64,000 nucleotides of DNA from contig OY744617.1 of assembly GCA_963556255.1 (NCBI GenBank), forward strand, positions 26,592,371 to 26,656,370, read 5' to 3'. The notes under the pieces are model-generated. The model was not told the origin of the DNA. It saw only the letters and a list, made by a program, of their open reading frames with translations, and did no database searches. The position numbers and the translations under genes are program-made. The stretch is from Allolobophora icterica (taxonomy: Eukaryota; Annelida; Clitellata; Crassiclitellata; Lumbricidae). Of this stretch, positions 24,176-35,486 are shown one piece after another (position 1 is the first letter of the stretch; every line of letters starts with the position of its first letter).

Positions 24176-24274
24176 ACTGGCTTCCACTTTTCCACTTACT
24201 TCCCATATTCAATTTAAAGTTTTTTCTTATATACAAAGCGTTTTTGTGTCAAGCTCCACGCTCTCTCTGTGACT

Positions 24275-24575
24275 TCAGCTCTTGTCATGTTTCAGCGGCT
24301 CTCTAAGCCAACAAGACTTGTTTCTACCTTGGACTTGGAATGCTACTGCCCAGCATCAAGCCTTTGCATCTGTCAGTCCTTTGCTCTGGAATGAGATTCC
24401 CTCTTTGACTCGTTCTACTATTTTGTCGGGAGGGGGGGCATTGCTGTTTTTGCTTGCTGCATTAAGACTTTTCTTTTTCGTGGGGTTCTTCGCACTGGGA
24501 GCACCTCTGATTAGGCTGTACTGTCACAGGCGCTTTATAGATCTGTAAATACAATACAATACAATACAATACAAT
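24275..24575 (+). mobile_element. LINE pol C-terminus and 3' end with (AATAC)n tail
   Basis: Translated remnants include HQAFASVSPLLWNEIPSLTR, the conserved C-terminal F-A-P-x-LWN-x-LP motif of L2/CR1-like elements, followed by GCGCTTTATAGATCTGTAAA and AATAC repeats. Confidence 0.75.
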
Positions 24576-26413
24576 GATGTCAACGTATCAAGTAAGTAAG
24601 TAATATTCTTTATTACACCATTAGCAAACGCACAATGGGACAGTTGCCAGAAGCATAGATTGTAAAACATAGTTCTAAGTAATAAATCAAAATTAAAATT
24701 ATAAAATAAGTAAATAAGTAAGCAAGTGTTTTCTTATCATTTATGCAGTAACCTGGTAATGTTCCCTGTCAGGGGATCACATCGTGGTATCTCACGACTA
24801 TGCCAGCGAGCCGAAATGGGTACCCGTATATAATCGTATCGGCTGTATTATTGTATTTTAAATTATTGTAATTTGTCATGTTGCGAAACGTATCAGTTCC
24901 GAACGTCGTGTTGCATTAATTTAAAAAAATTTGGATAAAAACATGTGTATGGCAATTCACAGCATGTGGGGAAAGTCACGGCATTCACAGCTACTACTAA
25001 AAATCACGGAATTCCATGACTGCATGAATTCTACTGTCCCTAGTTTCGTCCAACGAAAAACGCTTCACAATTATGGCACATGATTACACATAGCTTACGT
25101 AACGCATATGTGGTAAAATAATGTAACTGTTATGTAAGGTATTGGGATGCAGTGTGCTTTTAAAATATTTCTCAGAGCCACGCAGAATAGAATGGAGAAG
25201 TTTGAGCAGAGTGTCAGTTTTGGAGTGACCCAAATGAAGAAAGGTAAACAGGTGAGCTGAGCTGATTGGTCCATGCCTACCTGGCCATCTTAAGCGGAAC
25301 AGACAAGCCGGAGCATTCAGCAGTTTTATTGTCAGTGATTTTGTTTACTCAAACTATGAAAGGCTGGAGGAAAGCTTTCAACTACCAATACAATATGATG
25401 CTCTGCCATAACCATTGTAATGCAGTACAGCCAAATACACAGAAGTTGTTGGCCTTTGTGTATATAAGGGGTTAGATTATAATATTTAGCTTGTCATTTA
25501 TGTATATATTTTACGTGTATATGTATATATATATATTATTTATTGTTGGATTTCGTTTTATAATCCTCACTGGGTCACAGGCTCATAAGATTATATAACC
25601 GGAAGCTTTATACATGCAGGGCAAACATGGTATCAAGCTTCAGCCTGGTACTGGGCTGTCTTATGGGCGTATTGCCAAATTTCACTTTGGGATTGATGCT
25701 CGTTCATCAGTTATGGAGCTGAAAGGCAAATGTATTATTTATTCGCTCATTTGGGGCATTTTTGCAGTGCTCCTCCAAGATTTCTGCTCAGAGGCTTGCT
25801 CAATTGAAACCCTGCAGGCAAAGAAAACAGTTTCCAGGCGTTGGTTAAAGATGGTCTTCTCTGGCCAGAAGGACCTGCACATCTAGGTAGATTTAGTAGC
25901 ATTAGTAGTTTGCCACAGTGCCACTTATCTTTAAAATGCACTCTTTTGCCCAGGGGTTAAATTCAGCCGGATCTCTGAGCTCCAGCACCTCTGATTTCAG
26001 ATCTCCTGCCTGAACTAGGAGATTATGTCTCTAAAAGAGGAGGAGACCCGTCACCTAAATGTATCTTTGGTTGCAATAATCGGTGATATGAGTCATGTGT
26101 CAGGTACTTTTTGTTTCATCGGTATAGTGAGTATCAGTTATAGATTAATGGGAGAGACTTGGGTTTCAGTTTTGCCAACAATTTGAAGGTCTGCCACTTC
26201 TGGGAATCTGGGCGAACAATTTAACCACGTTGCAGAAAATATTTCGGCACAGGGCCAAGAAGTGTCAGTCACCACGTTTAAACTTCGCCATCACAATACA
26301 CATTGAAGTTAACACATAGAAATCCAGGATTTATAACATGACTTTCGTTCTGTCCACGAATGCTCTTTCAGCCGAAGCCTTTGTGGGGTTCGTAGAAGAT
26401 GTTATATAAATAC
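24576..26413. other. Intergenic sequence, nothing recognised
   Basis: Short AAGT runs near 24590-24720 only. A 90-residue plus frame at 25614-25886 has no recognisable domain. Confidence 0.35.
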
Positions 26414-28119
26414 TAGGGTGATTCAAGTTCTGTAGGAAAAAAATAAAAGTAAACAATTATAAGAGGCTCTTTACTTTTTGAGTTCCTTTTAGTCCATAGA
26501 ACAAAACTGTGAAATATGGCTGAAATTGGTTTGGATTTAGAACTGCCTCAAAGAGCTCAAATATTTATTTGGAATATAAATTTTATTCAATTTAATATTT
26601 TTACTGCAAAGCATTTTAAATTACTCAGTAATACTTACTTACTTATTTCTTAATAAAGAACTAAAAAGAACATAAAACATTACTATTATTTATGAAAAAG
26701 AAAATATTGGAAACTATTTGAGAAATACTTTTTAGCATTATTTAATAAATAAAGGAAATAATATTATGGCTGAAACCAGGTCAAAGACATTCATTCATCT
26801 TATTGGAGAACCTCAGGAAACGTTCTGAAATAGAGTATTGCCTACAAGCTTGGATGTATAAAAAGTTTATTTTATTCATCAAAAGAAAGATAAACTTTCT
26901 CAGAAAGAATTGAAATTGAAGAAGACAGAACATTTCTTGTGGATAAGTGATCAGAAAGAAAATATACCATTGCATGCAAATTTGGCCAAGAAATAAGAAA
27001 ATAAAAAATTAAAATCACCAAAAGATAACTTAAGGGGTATAAAAGAGGAAGAAAGGATAGAAAAAGCAGCGGAATAATTATCTAAGTCACAAACAGTTGT
27101 CTACATCAAGTTTTGAAAGTGAATCAGATGACAGTGATTCAGAAGATGAGTACTAATGAAAAGTTTTCAAATTTTGTTGAGGAACACTGTGCGAAAACTC
27201 CAATTCCATCGACATCTGACTAGGAGAGTCAGACAAAATGAGTTAAGTTCTGCGAATATCTTTCCACCAAATCTTGCTTCTGCACTGGATCGAACAAATG
27301 TCAGCAACAGAAAGGCAACCTACATCTCAGCGGCAGTGAAGAACTGAACTCATGGCAACGATAATTAATGTATCCGTTTTATCCAATTTATCACTTTCGT
27401 TCAGCAGCATTCGAAGAACCAGATGATTCATTGATTCATATGTTCTGCAAATGTTTAAGTTGTCAATGACAGTGCAGAAAGAGGGATTGCACTAGCATTA
27501 ACCTTCAACTCGACAAAGCGAGATCAAAAACAATTCTTGTTCCAAATTGTAGAAGACCATCGGAAACAATTTCCAAATTCAAACAAAAAGCACTTTTTCC
27601 TGCATGTAGTCATAGTCACTAATTTTCTAGTAAATACAGTACAGAAATTATGGACTTATAATTGTATACTTTCTAACGAGTTTCATTTTAATTCATTAGA
27701 AACATATTGGCATTTAAATTTATAGACAAGGACGTAGCCAGACTTAAATTCAAGAGGAGGCAACACCGGGAGACATCCAGGAGTAGTAGGGGTGCTGAGG
27801 TATAACCTACTGAAAATTTTTTAAATATGAAATTTATCAATGTGGCTATGCCTATGGTAATAGATATGGCTTCTTAGGCAGTGTTACGTTGTTTTTTTAG
27901 ACTTGACTGTTAAGCTTTTCAGTAAAATTGGTTGTTTACTGAAATTCGATTTTTTTGGACAAAACGAATTAAAGTTAACTAATTTCAAAGTCTTTGAGGC
28001 AGTACTAAACATCATCCAAATTCATTGAAATTTTTTGTGGCTTATTTCAATACCAAAAGGAACAGAAAAAAGCAAGAGCACAAGAAAAATAAGATTTTCC
28101 ATTTTTCTGAATCACCCTA
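26414..28119 (+). mobile_element. 1.7-kb DNA transposon with decayed ORF, perfect 8-bp target duplication
   Basis: Terminal inverted repeats TAGGGTGATTCA and TGAATCACCCTA, flanked on both sides by ATAAATAC. The interior is AT-rich with plus-strand coding relics: a Ser/Asp-rich stretch near 27110-27150, then SALDRTNVSNRKATYISAAV near 27283-27342. The ALDRT.VS.R.A motif recalls uncharacterised transposon-linked proteins of invertebrates (family recalled, not searched). Confidence 0.9.
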
Positions 28120-28158
28120 ATAAATACATACATTCATACATGATGTAGCACCTTAGAT

Positions 28159-28585
28159 CAGTGTTTAGTCTAGACACCTTTGGGGGGGATTCCCCCCAGG
28201 ATTTATGTTTCCCCCCAGAGGCCACGAATATTTTAATGTAGACACCTTTTTGGGGGGAATTCCCCCCCAGAGACGAGTAAACGAGTAATATAAGAATAAA
28301 ATTAGAGAATAAGAAGTTTTTGAGAGATGAATTCGTAGAAAAAAGGTCGTGAAAGTTATGAATTTCCGAAAAAAAGGTAGAAAGTGAGGAAAGTAGGGAT
28401 GAATGACTAAAAAAAGGTGATCAACTTTTTTTGTAGATGAAATTCCCCCCCCAAAAAACGGAAGAAATTTTTCCCAAAAACGTTTGTGGAAAACGGATGA
28501 AATTTACCAAAAAGGTCTCCCTTGTTGGTCCCCCCCGACAAACCTTGTTTCCCCCCTCAGAAGAGGGGGACTAGATTAAACACTG
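28159..28585. mobile_element. hAT-like element, CAGTGTTTAGTCTAG family
   Basis: Ends CAGTGTTTAGTCTAG and CTAGATTAAACACTG, with subterminal poly-C/poly-G blocks. Flanks ACCTTAGAT and ACCTTAGAA match at 8 of 9 bases. A second copy of the family in the opposite orientation is at 52933-53208. Confidence 0.9.
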
Positions 28586-28595
28586 ACCTTAGAAG

Positions 28596-28998
28596 CACAT
28601 GATGTAGCACATTAGAAGCACAAGATGTTGCACATTAGAAGCACATGATGTAGCACATTAGAAGCACATGATGTAGCACATTAGAAACACATGATGCAGC
28701 ACATTAGAAGCAAATGATGTAGCACATTAGAAGCACATGATGTATCACATTAGAAGCACATGATGTATCACATTTGAAGCACATGATGTAGCACATTAGA
28801 AGCACATGATGTAGCACATTAGAAGCACATGATGCAGCACATTAGAAGCAAATGATGTAGCACATTAGAAGCACATGATGTATCACATTAGAAGCACATG
28901 ATGTATCACATTTGAAGCACATGATGTAGCACATTAGAAGCACGTGATGTAGCACATTAGAAGCACGTGATGTAGCACATTAGAAGCACATGATGTAG
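28596..28998. repeat. 23-bp minisatellite with 138-bp higher-order period
   Basis: About 17 copies of a unit built on GCACATTAGAAGCACATGAT. The variant CACATTTGAAG recurs after 138 bp (six units), at 28771 and 28909, showing block duplication. Confidence 0.95.
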
Positions 28999-31012
28999 CA
29001 CGACCTTGCAAACCACTTCAGATGCGAGATGCAGCTTTAGAATGATTGCCCTGGTAACCGCAAATTTGGCTAACCATGTAAAATGAAGTGGCCATGACCA
29101 CTGCTTGTCTTATGTAGTATTTGGCACCATGTGTAGATTGCATTAGCTTGTATGTGAATGTATATATTAAATACACAAGATAGACAAATAAAAATACATA
29201 TATTTATAAGTCTATTTACATAAATGTAACAGGCTGCAGCTAGATCCTAGTTGCTAATGGGGTTAATTTCATGCAGGAAGTTGGCTATAATTAACAATTA
29301 TGATGACCTGAATGTTTTATAACTGCCAGTAAGAAATTTATATATACATATATTTTTTGCTGTAGCAATATAATAATAATGTTTTATTTACATACAAATT
29401 CATACACATGTTTACAATACAACTTCGGTATATTGAACTTCGGTATGTTGGACTAACGGTTATACTGAATAACAGTTGATGGTCCATTCACAACTTGTTC
29501 AAACACATACAAACATAACTGTTTCATGAGACTTGTATGTACCAAAGTTTTTCCTGCGGTAAAGATATTTCTATGTGCTTGACTACCAGATGTAAACAAC
29601 AGTTATAGGGCCACTCTGGGATTCAATACTTTTGGCCTAGTTTTGGCTGATTGGTGAGTAACAGTTACCTGGTTTTCTGATTGGCTAAGAGGAATGATGC
29701 AGGTGTGTGTCTGGGTGGGTCAATTAAGGCTAGAGGTACTCTAATTTCTCTTAGTACCTTAACAGCATATTTCTGACATAAAGCCTGGATCTAGGTCCTT
29801 GCCGGGTCCCACTTTATAAAGTGCTACACATACATTGTAGGGCTACTTAGTCTTCACTCAGTTGTTGATACAACAGCGTGCCTTTTAACAATGGCCTCGC
29901 AAATGTGGATGACAAAATAGAATCGGTGCTATGCCTAGAAAACAGTGAATCCTATAAGCCAGCATTTTCATTGGTATTAGATTGGACCCATATGGGCTCT
30001 AAACCTGTTCCATATGAGAATATGGGTCCTTCATGGGTTCCATGTGGGCTTGCTGAGAGGGGTATACTAGTCTTGTGATGTACTTACGGATACTGCTTAA
30101 TGCTTTGTCATCCTCAATAAAAACAGACAAATATTGGCCAAGTATGAGTCTAGCAACTCCAAGTGAAAGTGCGAGAGAGAAACATCAATTTGTCTACATC
30201 AGTGCGAGCTCTCCTTGAACAACTTGAAGCAGGCTGAGACAAAAGTGTTTTTTCCAGATATCTTATCTTTATCCCATTTTTATTTCGAACACTTTGCTAC
30301 ATTTTAGCTACAATTCTGTAAATTGTAGAAACTTTTCTAACAACTTCTTGTTTAGGTTTATAGAGTTTCTTTCTGTTGCAGACTTTCTTCTGCTGTCATA
30401 AATTAAAACATGTATAAAATTTTAAAATATTATCTATATTTCTCATGCACAGTCATTATTATCACCAAACAACGAATTTGCGGTGTGTGTATTAACGGTT
30501 CATGCCGACCGCAGTTCATGTGGAGTTGAATAAAGCGGGGCGTGAATATCTTGCTTATGGTATTTTTAACCTCTGATATTTCAAACTTTTGACGATGGTC
30601 CCTGGAGCTTCGATATAAAAAATTGTTCTGTACGTCTTTGGGTTGTCATGTATGTAGTTGTATTTAAATGCATAAATATGTAAATGAAAGTGAGTTGCAT
30701 TGAATGATGATGTGTTTGTTAGGCTGTAATGCTTTGAATGGGATTAGGTCTTTGAAACTAGCTGACGTCTTTCAGACTGGATGACTCACGTGTTGAGTTG
30801 GCTGGCTGATTCTGTTCGTGACTTGGGTGTTGTCTGTGAATCTATGCTGTCTATCTCTGCTTATGTCAGTGGCATTGTATATCGTCTTACATGCATGCGT
30901 TTATAACTGACACAGAATTGGCATAAAAATAATAATAATCGGGCCTAATAATATTTGTTTATTAAATTCAAACCGACAAGTATGCAGTAAGATTGCATCA
31001 TATAGTAGTAAC
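28999..31012. other. Intergenic sequence, nothing recognised
   Basis: AT-rich, no exon or repeat family identified. Confidence 0.35.
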
Positions 31013-31218
31013 CTGGCTGTAGTGGTAAAATTAGAGGTGAGTATACGCTACCGGTTAGTTTTCCGAAACATTAGAGGTGAGTATACGCTACAGTATTTTG
31101 TGAGTATATGCTACAGTATTTTAATATAAATAAATATAAATATTTTGTGAGGTGAGTATACGGCCTCTAGAGGTGAGTATACGCTGTATACCTGCGTATA
31201 CCCTCGACTACAGCCCTG
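31013..31218. mobile_element. hAT-like MITE, CAGGGCTGTAG family (copy 2)
   Basis: Reverse orientation to 17647-17843. Left end CTGGCTGTAG is worn, right end CTACAGCCCTG intact, and a perfect 8-bp duplication GTAGTAAC flanks it. Internal GAGGTGAGTATACGCTAC repeats match copy 1. Confidence 0.95.
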
Positions 31219-31734
31219 GTAGTAACAGATGATAACAAGTTTAACAGGAGTCGAATTGAACTGTACATGGCAGCCTGCAAGGCACCCATCTGTCCTACTG
31301 CTAATATAGCATCATGTCCCTATGTCTCCTAGGATATCTCTTGCAAATGCATTGATCTCCTGTTGACTAGATTACTGTAACTCGTGTCTTACTTATTTTA
31401 CAGTCATATTTGCAAAAGCTCCAGAGGGTTTAGAACTCTGTCACTTGAATAACATAACATAACATAACATAACATAACATTTTTTTGATCCCAAATGCAA
31501 ACATCTGCATAATACAACATCAATTTAACAAAAGATTGGGATGCAAAGGGAGGACCAAAAGGACCGAGGTCCCGCCAAGATAGGACCCCCCGTGCATCGT
31601 GAAGTGTATGATGGAGGCTAAATAACATAATTTATGTATGTTATGTAACATATGTAATCAATAGTCAGTAATTATAAACTTAGCTAAATAACTAAATAAG
31701 TGATAGAACTAATATTAGATTTTAAAAAAGGGCT
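31219..31734. other. Intergenic sequence with (ATAAC)n
   Basis: Six ATAAC units at about 31447-31480 look like a LINE tail. No exon recognised. Confidence 0.4.
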
Positions 31735-32190
31735 CTAATTGGGCTCTTCTCACAACTAACACACCAGAATATGAGCGTGTGACCTCTGTACTTAAATCAT
31801 TGCATTGGTTTCCTGTTGATCAAAGGATCTCATTAATAGTGGGGCTTATGGTTTATAACACTGTAGTCAATTTACAATGTGTCCTTGTTTCTCAGTGTTG
31901 TCACCTTTCAGCAATGTCAGCTGATTGCCTTTCTCTGGCCATGTATACATACCTAAATCTAGAACTGTTCTACGTGAACGAGCTTTTTGGTTGTTGGATC
32001 TAGAATAGGGAATTCCCTCCCTGTATCTGTTCCTTCTGCTCACCCACTTGTGTCATTTCGTTCTCTACTTAACACACATCTGTTTCAAGTTGTTAACCCA
32101 TTGTACCTTGGACACCAAAACCCAGCAGAACAATTGCAATTACAGTATCTCTTTGTCTTGACTCACCAATCTTCTGTATATTGACTGATT
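31735..32190 (+). mobile_element. L2/CR1-like LINE pol C-terminal remnant
   Basis: VTSVLKSLHWFPVDQRISLI and GLMVYNTVVN, then in another frame VVGSRIGNSLPVSVPSAHPL and VSFRSLLNTHLFQ. These are the standard C-terminal blocks (L..LHWLPV..RI..K.., LWNSLP, FRSLLKTHLF), separated by a frameshift. Related fragment at 46920-47105. Confidence 0.85.
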
Positions 32191-33021
32191 ACGGTTTGGG
32201 TTTGTTTTTCCTATCAGTTATGGCTTTTGCTTTTAGACACTGGCGCTGCAGGGGCTCCTAATTACTAATATAATGATTAATATTATTACTATTTTGAAAA
32301 TTAACATGAGTGCTTTTTAAATTAGAATAACTGTAAAAGTGTAATGTAGAATTGTTATGCCCTACGGATGGAAGTTGGTAATGCTTTCTCCTATCAGTGA
32401 TTCATTAGCCATAGTTACATATGTCTAACTTTCCTATTCTAAAGCACTGTACAGTTGATTCAATGACTGCTGTTGCTCTTCTCATACTGAACTGCTATAT
32501 ACGGCAGTGTCTATTGGTTGTTGACACTGTTTGTTGTAGGCTGTTATTGTTGTCTTGTGCTGATAAATTCATACGTCTGCTTGTTTGCTTATTCACTTGC
32601 CAAAGCAAGTGACCTCACATACTACTGATAGTCAATCAGTAGTGGCTGGCTTTCTGACTGACTGGCTTGCTTGCTTGCTTATTTCTCACTGACTGACTGA
32701 CTCGCTTGCTTAATTTCTTATCTGTTTGCTTGCTGGTTGTGTGATTGTGAATGCTAATGGCTGGTGCCAGGTAAGCATCCGGGCATAGGTCTTAGCATCT
32801 GTGGAGCTTTGGATTTTGCTTTCGCAGGAGTGTATAGTGGCGTCAATGGCCCAGTTGTACTTGGGCTTTCTTATGATAGGAGCCCAATTAGAACAATAAA
32901 CATCATATTCAATGGAGTAGACGAATTCTGTTCTTGACCCATCCCAGCTGGACCAAAAACCAGCAACAACAAACCTTTGCAGGAAAATTGGGTCAAGATT
33001 TACCTGTTTATTTACAAGACT
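32191..33021. other. Intergenic sequence with simple CTGACTGG/CTTGCTTG runs
   Basis: Short degenerate tetranucleotide runs near 32650-32730; nothing else recognised. Confidence 0.4.
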
Positions 33022-33402
33022 GGCTTGCTGTCTGCTGGCTGTCTGGTTGGCTGGTTGTCTGTCTGGATTACAGGACTGTCTGGCTGTCTGGCTGGGTGCC
33101 TGTCTGGCTGGCTCTCTGGCTGTCTGGTTGGCTGGTTGTCTGTCTGGCTTACATGACTGTCTGGCTGGGTGTCTGTCTGGCTGGCTGTCTGTCTGGCTCT
33201 CTGGCTGGCTTACAGGACTGGCTGGCTTACAGGACTGGCTGGCTGTCTGGCTGGCTCTCTGGCTGGCTGGCTGTCTGGCTGTCTGTCTGTATGGCTGGCT
33301 GTCTGGCTGGCTGCCTGTCTGGCTGTCTGTCTGGCTGGCTGCCTGTCTGGCTGTCTGTCTGGCTGGCTTACAGAACTGGCTGGCTGTCTGGCTGGCTGGA
33401 GT
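33022..33402. repeat. CTGG/CTGT tetranucleotide satellite, 380 bp
   Basis: Built of CTGGCTGTCTGGCTGG variants with longer duplicated blocks. Because its period is 4, all three plus frames stay open and give WLAVCL-type artefacts. Confidence 0.95.
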
Positions 33403-33504
33403 GAGAACCGTGGGAAGGAGAGACGTGCTGGCATCAGCAAAATGACTGGGAAAAGATCAGTCTCTTAGGTGGCCTGTAAGACGACCATGGATATGAAGAA
33501 GTTT

Positions 33505-33605
33505 GATCTAATTTTTCTTAGCCTCGGCATATGAAGGCAGGTAGTCAGCCCTCTCCCTCACTGCGGGATCTTTTAACTGACCGTTTACATTGCAAAGCAC
33601 ATGGC
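33505..33605 (-). repeat. SINE family A fragment
   Basis: CTTAGCCTCGGCATATGAAG and CAGCCCTCTCCCTCACTG match the minus-strand body of family A. Confidence 0.6.
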
Positions 33606-34402
33606 TATGTGATGATGTCGAAATGAGTGATGTCGAAATGAGTGATGTTGATGATGATGATGATGTTTGTTTATTGATTCACCAGATGACACACAGCACC
33701 GTGGCTTACAGAAAAATGAGTCAATAAGATAAGATTAGAAAAAAGGGTGATGAGCATAACGATGAGCATATGTCGCAATGAATGATGCTGACAGATATGA
33801 TATTCGAATGATTCAGATATGACTTTCACTGAAGACTGGAAACCAAACTATTCAAACTATATGTTCTCTTACTTCTGCATCATTCCATAGCCACCATCAT
33901 CAGTGGTTTCCACCGTAGCACCATGCTGTCTCCACGGCCTGACCCCCCCCGGATTCTAACCTGGCACCGAAACTGAACAAGCACCACATCTCTTGCAGCC
34001 TTGCAGTGTAGTGATGTGGCCCAGTTGTTAGTGAGCTTTCTTGTGATAAGAGCCCAATGATGTGGCTTTTGTGTCATGAGGAGAAATTTCGGTGATTCAC
34101 AATTACGTTTAAGTTTACAGTCAGCTGGTAGTTATTATCACTAAGTTATGACCTTTCAGTAACCAATGTAGGCTATTTTAAGTTCTCTGACATTGTCAAC
34201 TGTTTATCGTGCAACAAATGTAGACCCTTGTTGCTGAACAAGAAATAGTCAAGTGGGTCTAGTATGAGCTGTGTATGTCAAGTGTGAACATATTTTAACT
34301 TAATTGTTTAGATCAGTCAGACAAGACATGTGTGCAGTACTTTTGTGAGGTAATATACTTATACGTACATATATTCCCACATACATACATACATACGCTC
34401 TT
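33606..34402. other. Intergenic sequence, nothing recognised
   Basis: Short GATGATG runs near 33640-33665. No exon identified. Confidence 0.35.
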
Positions 34403-34640
34403 TGTGGGGCGTGGTGGCTCAGTGGTAAGTTCGGCGCCTTGTGACCGGAGGGTTGCAGGTTCGAATCCCACTCTAGCCGCTGCGTACGGACCTTGGGCAA
34501 GTCCTTCACTCGCAATTGCTCGTGGCGCTTCGGCGTGAAAATTCCGGCATAGTATCAAATGCTGTAGTCGGGAGCGCCTCTGAGTAGTAGTTGACTTCGA
34601 GAGGCGCTATAGAAATATCCGGAATATAAATAAATAAATA
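34403..34640 (+). mobile_element. tRNA-derived SINE, family B (copy 2)
   Basis: Nearly identical to 20344-20575, with a complete head GGGGCGTGGTGGCTCAGTGG and an (AAAT)n tail. The high identity implies recent activity. Confidence 0.9.
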
Positions 34641-34837
34641 CATACATATTTTTATACATGTTTTTTTATATTGTGATTAATGTTAACTATTTTGTAGTTA
34701 AGATTTATAGTTAAGATAAAATCATCATACTGACTATTATCATAATGAGACTATCCACTTATGTTCAGTGATTTTTGACTGAGATATTATTTGCTAGTCA
34801 GCGAGCATCACTATTATATTTGTGTTACATAGGTGGC

Positions 34838-34960
34838 CCTGACCTAGCGGGACTCTCGTCCCGTCTGGGCTTCCAGTTTTGTGCCCACTAGAACACGCTC
34901 TTTATGAACCAGTGCTTTAATTTTTTTTATTGTTTTGTGTTCTTTGGACCAATAAAAAGA

Positions 34961-34994
<34 letters not shown>

Positions 34995-35000
34995 ACATAC
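34838..35000 (+). repeat. Short interspersed repeat ending in (GATT)n
   Basis: CCTAGCGGGACTCTCGTCCC, a GTGCCCAC motif and GGACCAATAAA, then GATTGATTGATT. The same layout (TAGCGGGAC, GTGCCCATC, GGACCAATAAA) is at 37580-37715 and in part at 35020-35135. Confidence 0.65.
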
Positions 35001-35296
35001 ACCCACACACACAATTGGTAGTACACAGGAGGCCCAACTAAGCAACAGCGCGGTCCCTTTGTATTCCAGAGGCATTGTTACACAACGTGTGTTATTGTAT
35101 GATGTTGTGTTGGGAACAACAAATAAACTTTAAATGTATATGAACATTTATATAGCACCTTTTCTATACTTCTCAGAGCTGCGTTTTTAGCTCTTGTTGG
35201 ACTGTATCATTGTTGATGTTGCTGGCTGTAAAGTGTTTTGCACAAATAAGAAAGGTTAAGATATGACACTAACACTGAGACGTTTTGCACAGCGTT

Positions 35297-35486
35297 ATGT
35301 CGACGCGTAAAGTATCTCAGTGTGGGCCGGATGACTGGCAGACTGTTCTCGACAGCAACTATCACCACCTGTGCCGTTCCGTTCGACCAGAGGCCTTCTT
35401 CTCCTGGCTCCGAAGCAAGGGAGTCTTCACGCGCGAAGACCAGGAAGAGATCGAAAACAAATACATGACCACTGTCATGAAGTCAG
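35297..35486 (+). CDS. CARD-CC exon 1: start and first half of CARD
   Basis: ATG at 35297 opens MSTRKVSQCGPDDWQTVLDS and continues through helices 1-3 of the CARD (LRSKGVFTREDQEEIENKY). It ends one base into a glycine codon at TCAG|GTAATT. An upstream TTTTGCACAG could be an acceptor, so a non-coding 5' exon may exist. The CARD is split between this exon and exon 2. Confidence 0.9.

Noticed and set aside
25614..25886. 90-codon frame, candidate exon
   Set aside because: No recognisable domain, no convincing splice sites, no repeat support.
32934..33468. WLAVCLAGW-rich proteins in three frames
   Set aside because: Translation of a CTGG/CTGT tetranucleotide array; all frames look alike.
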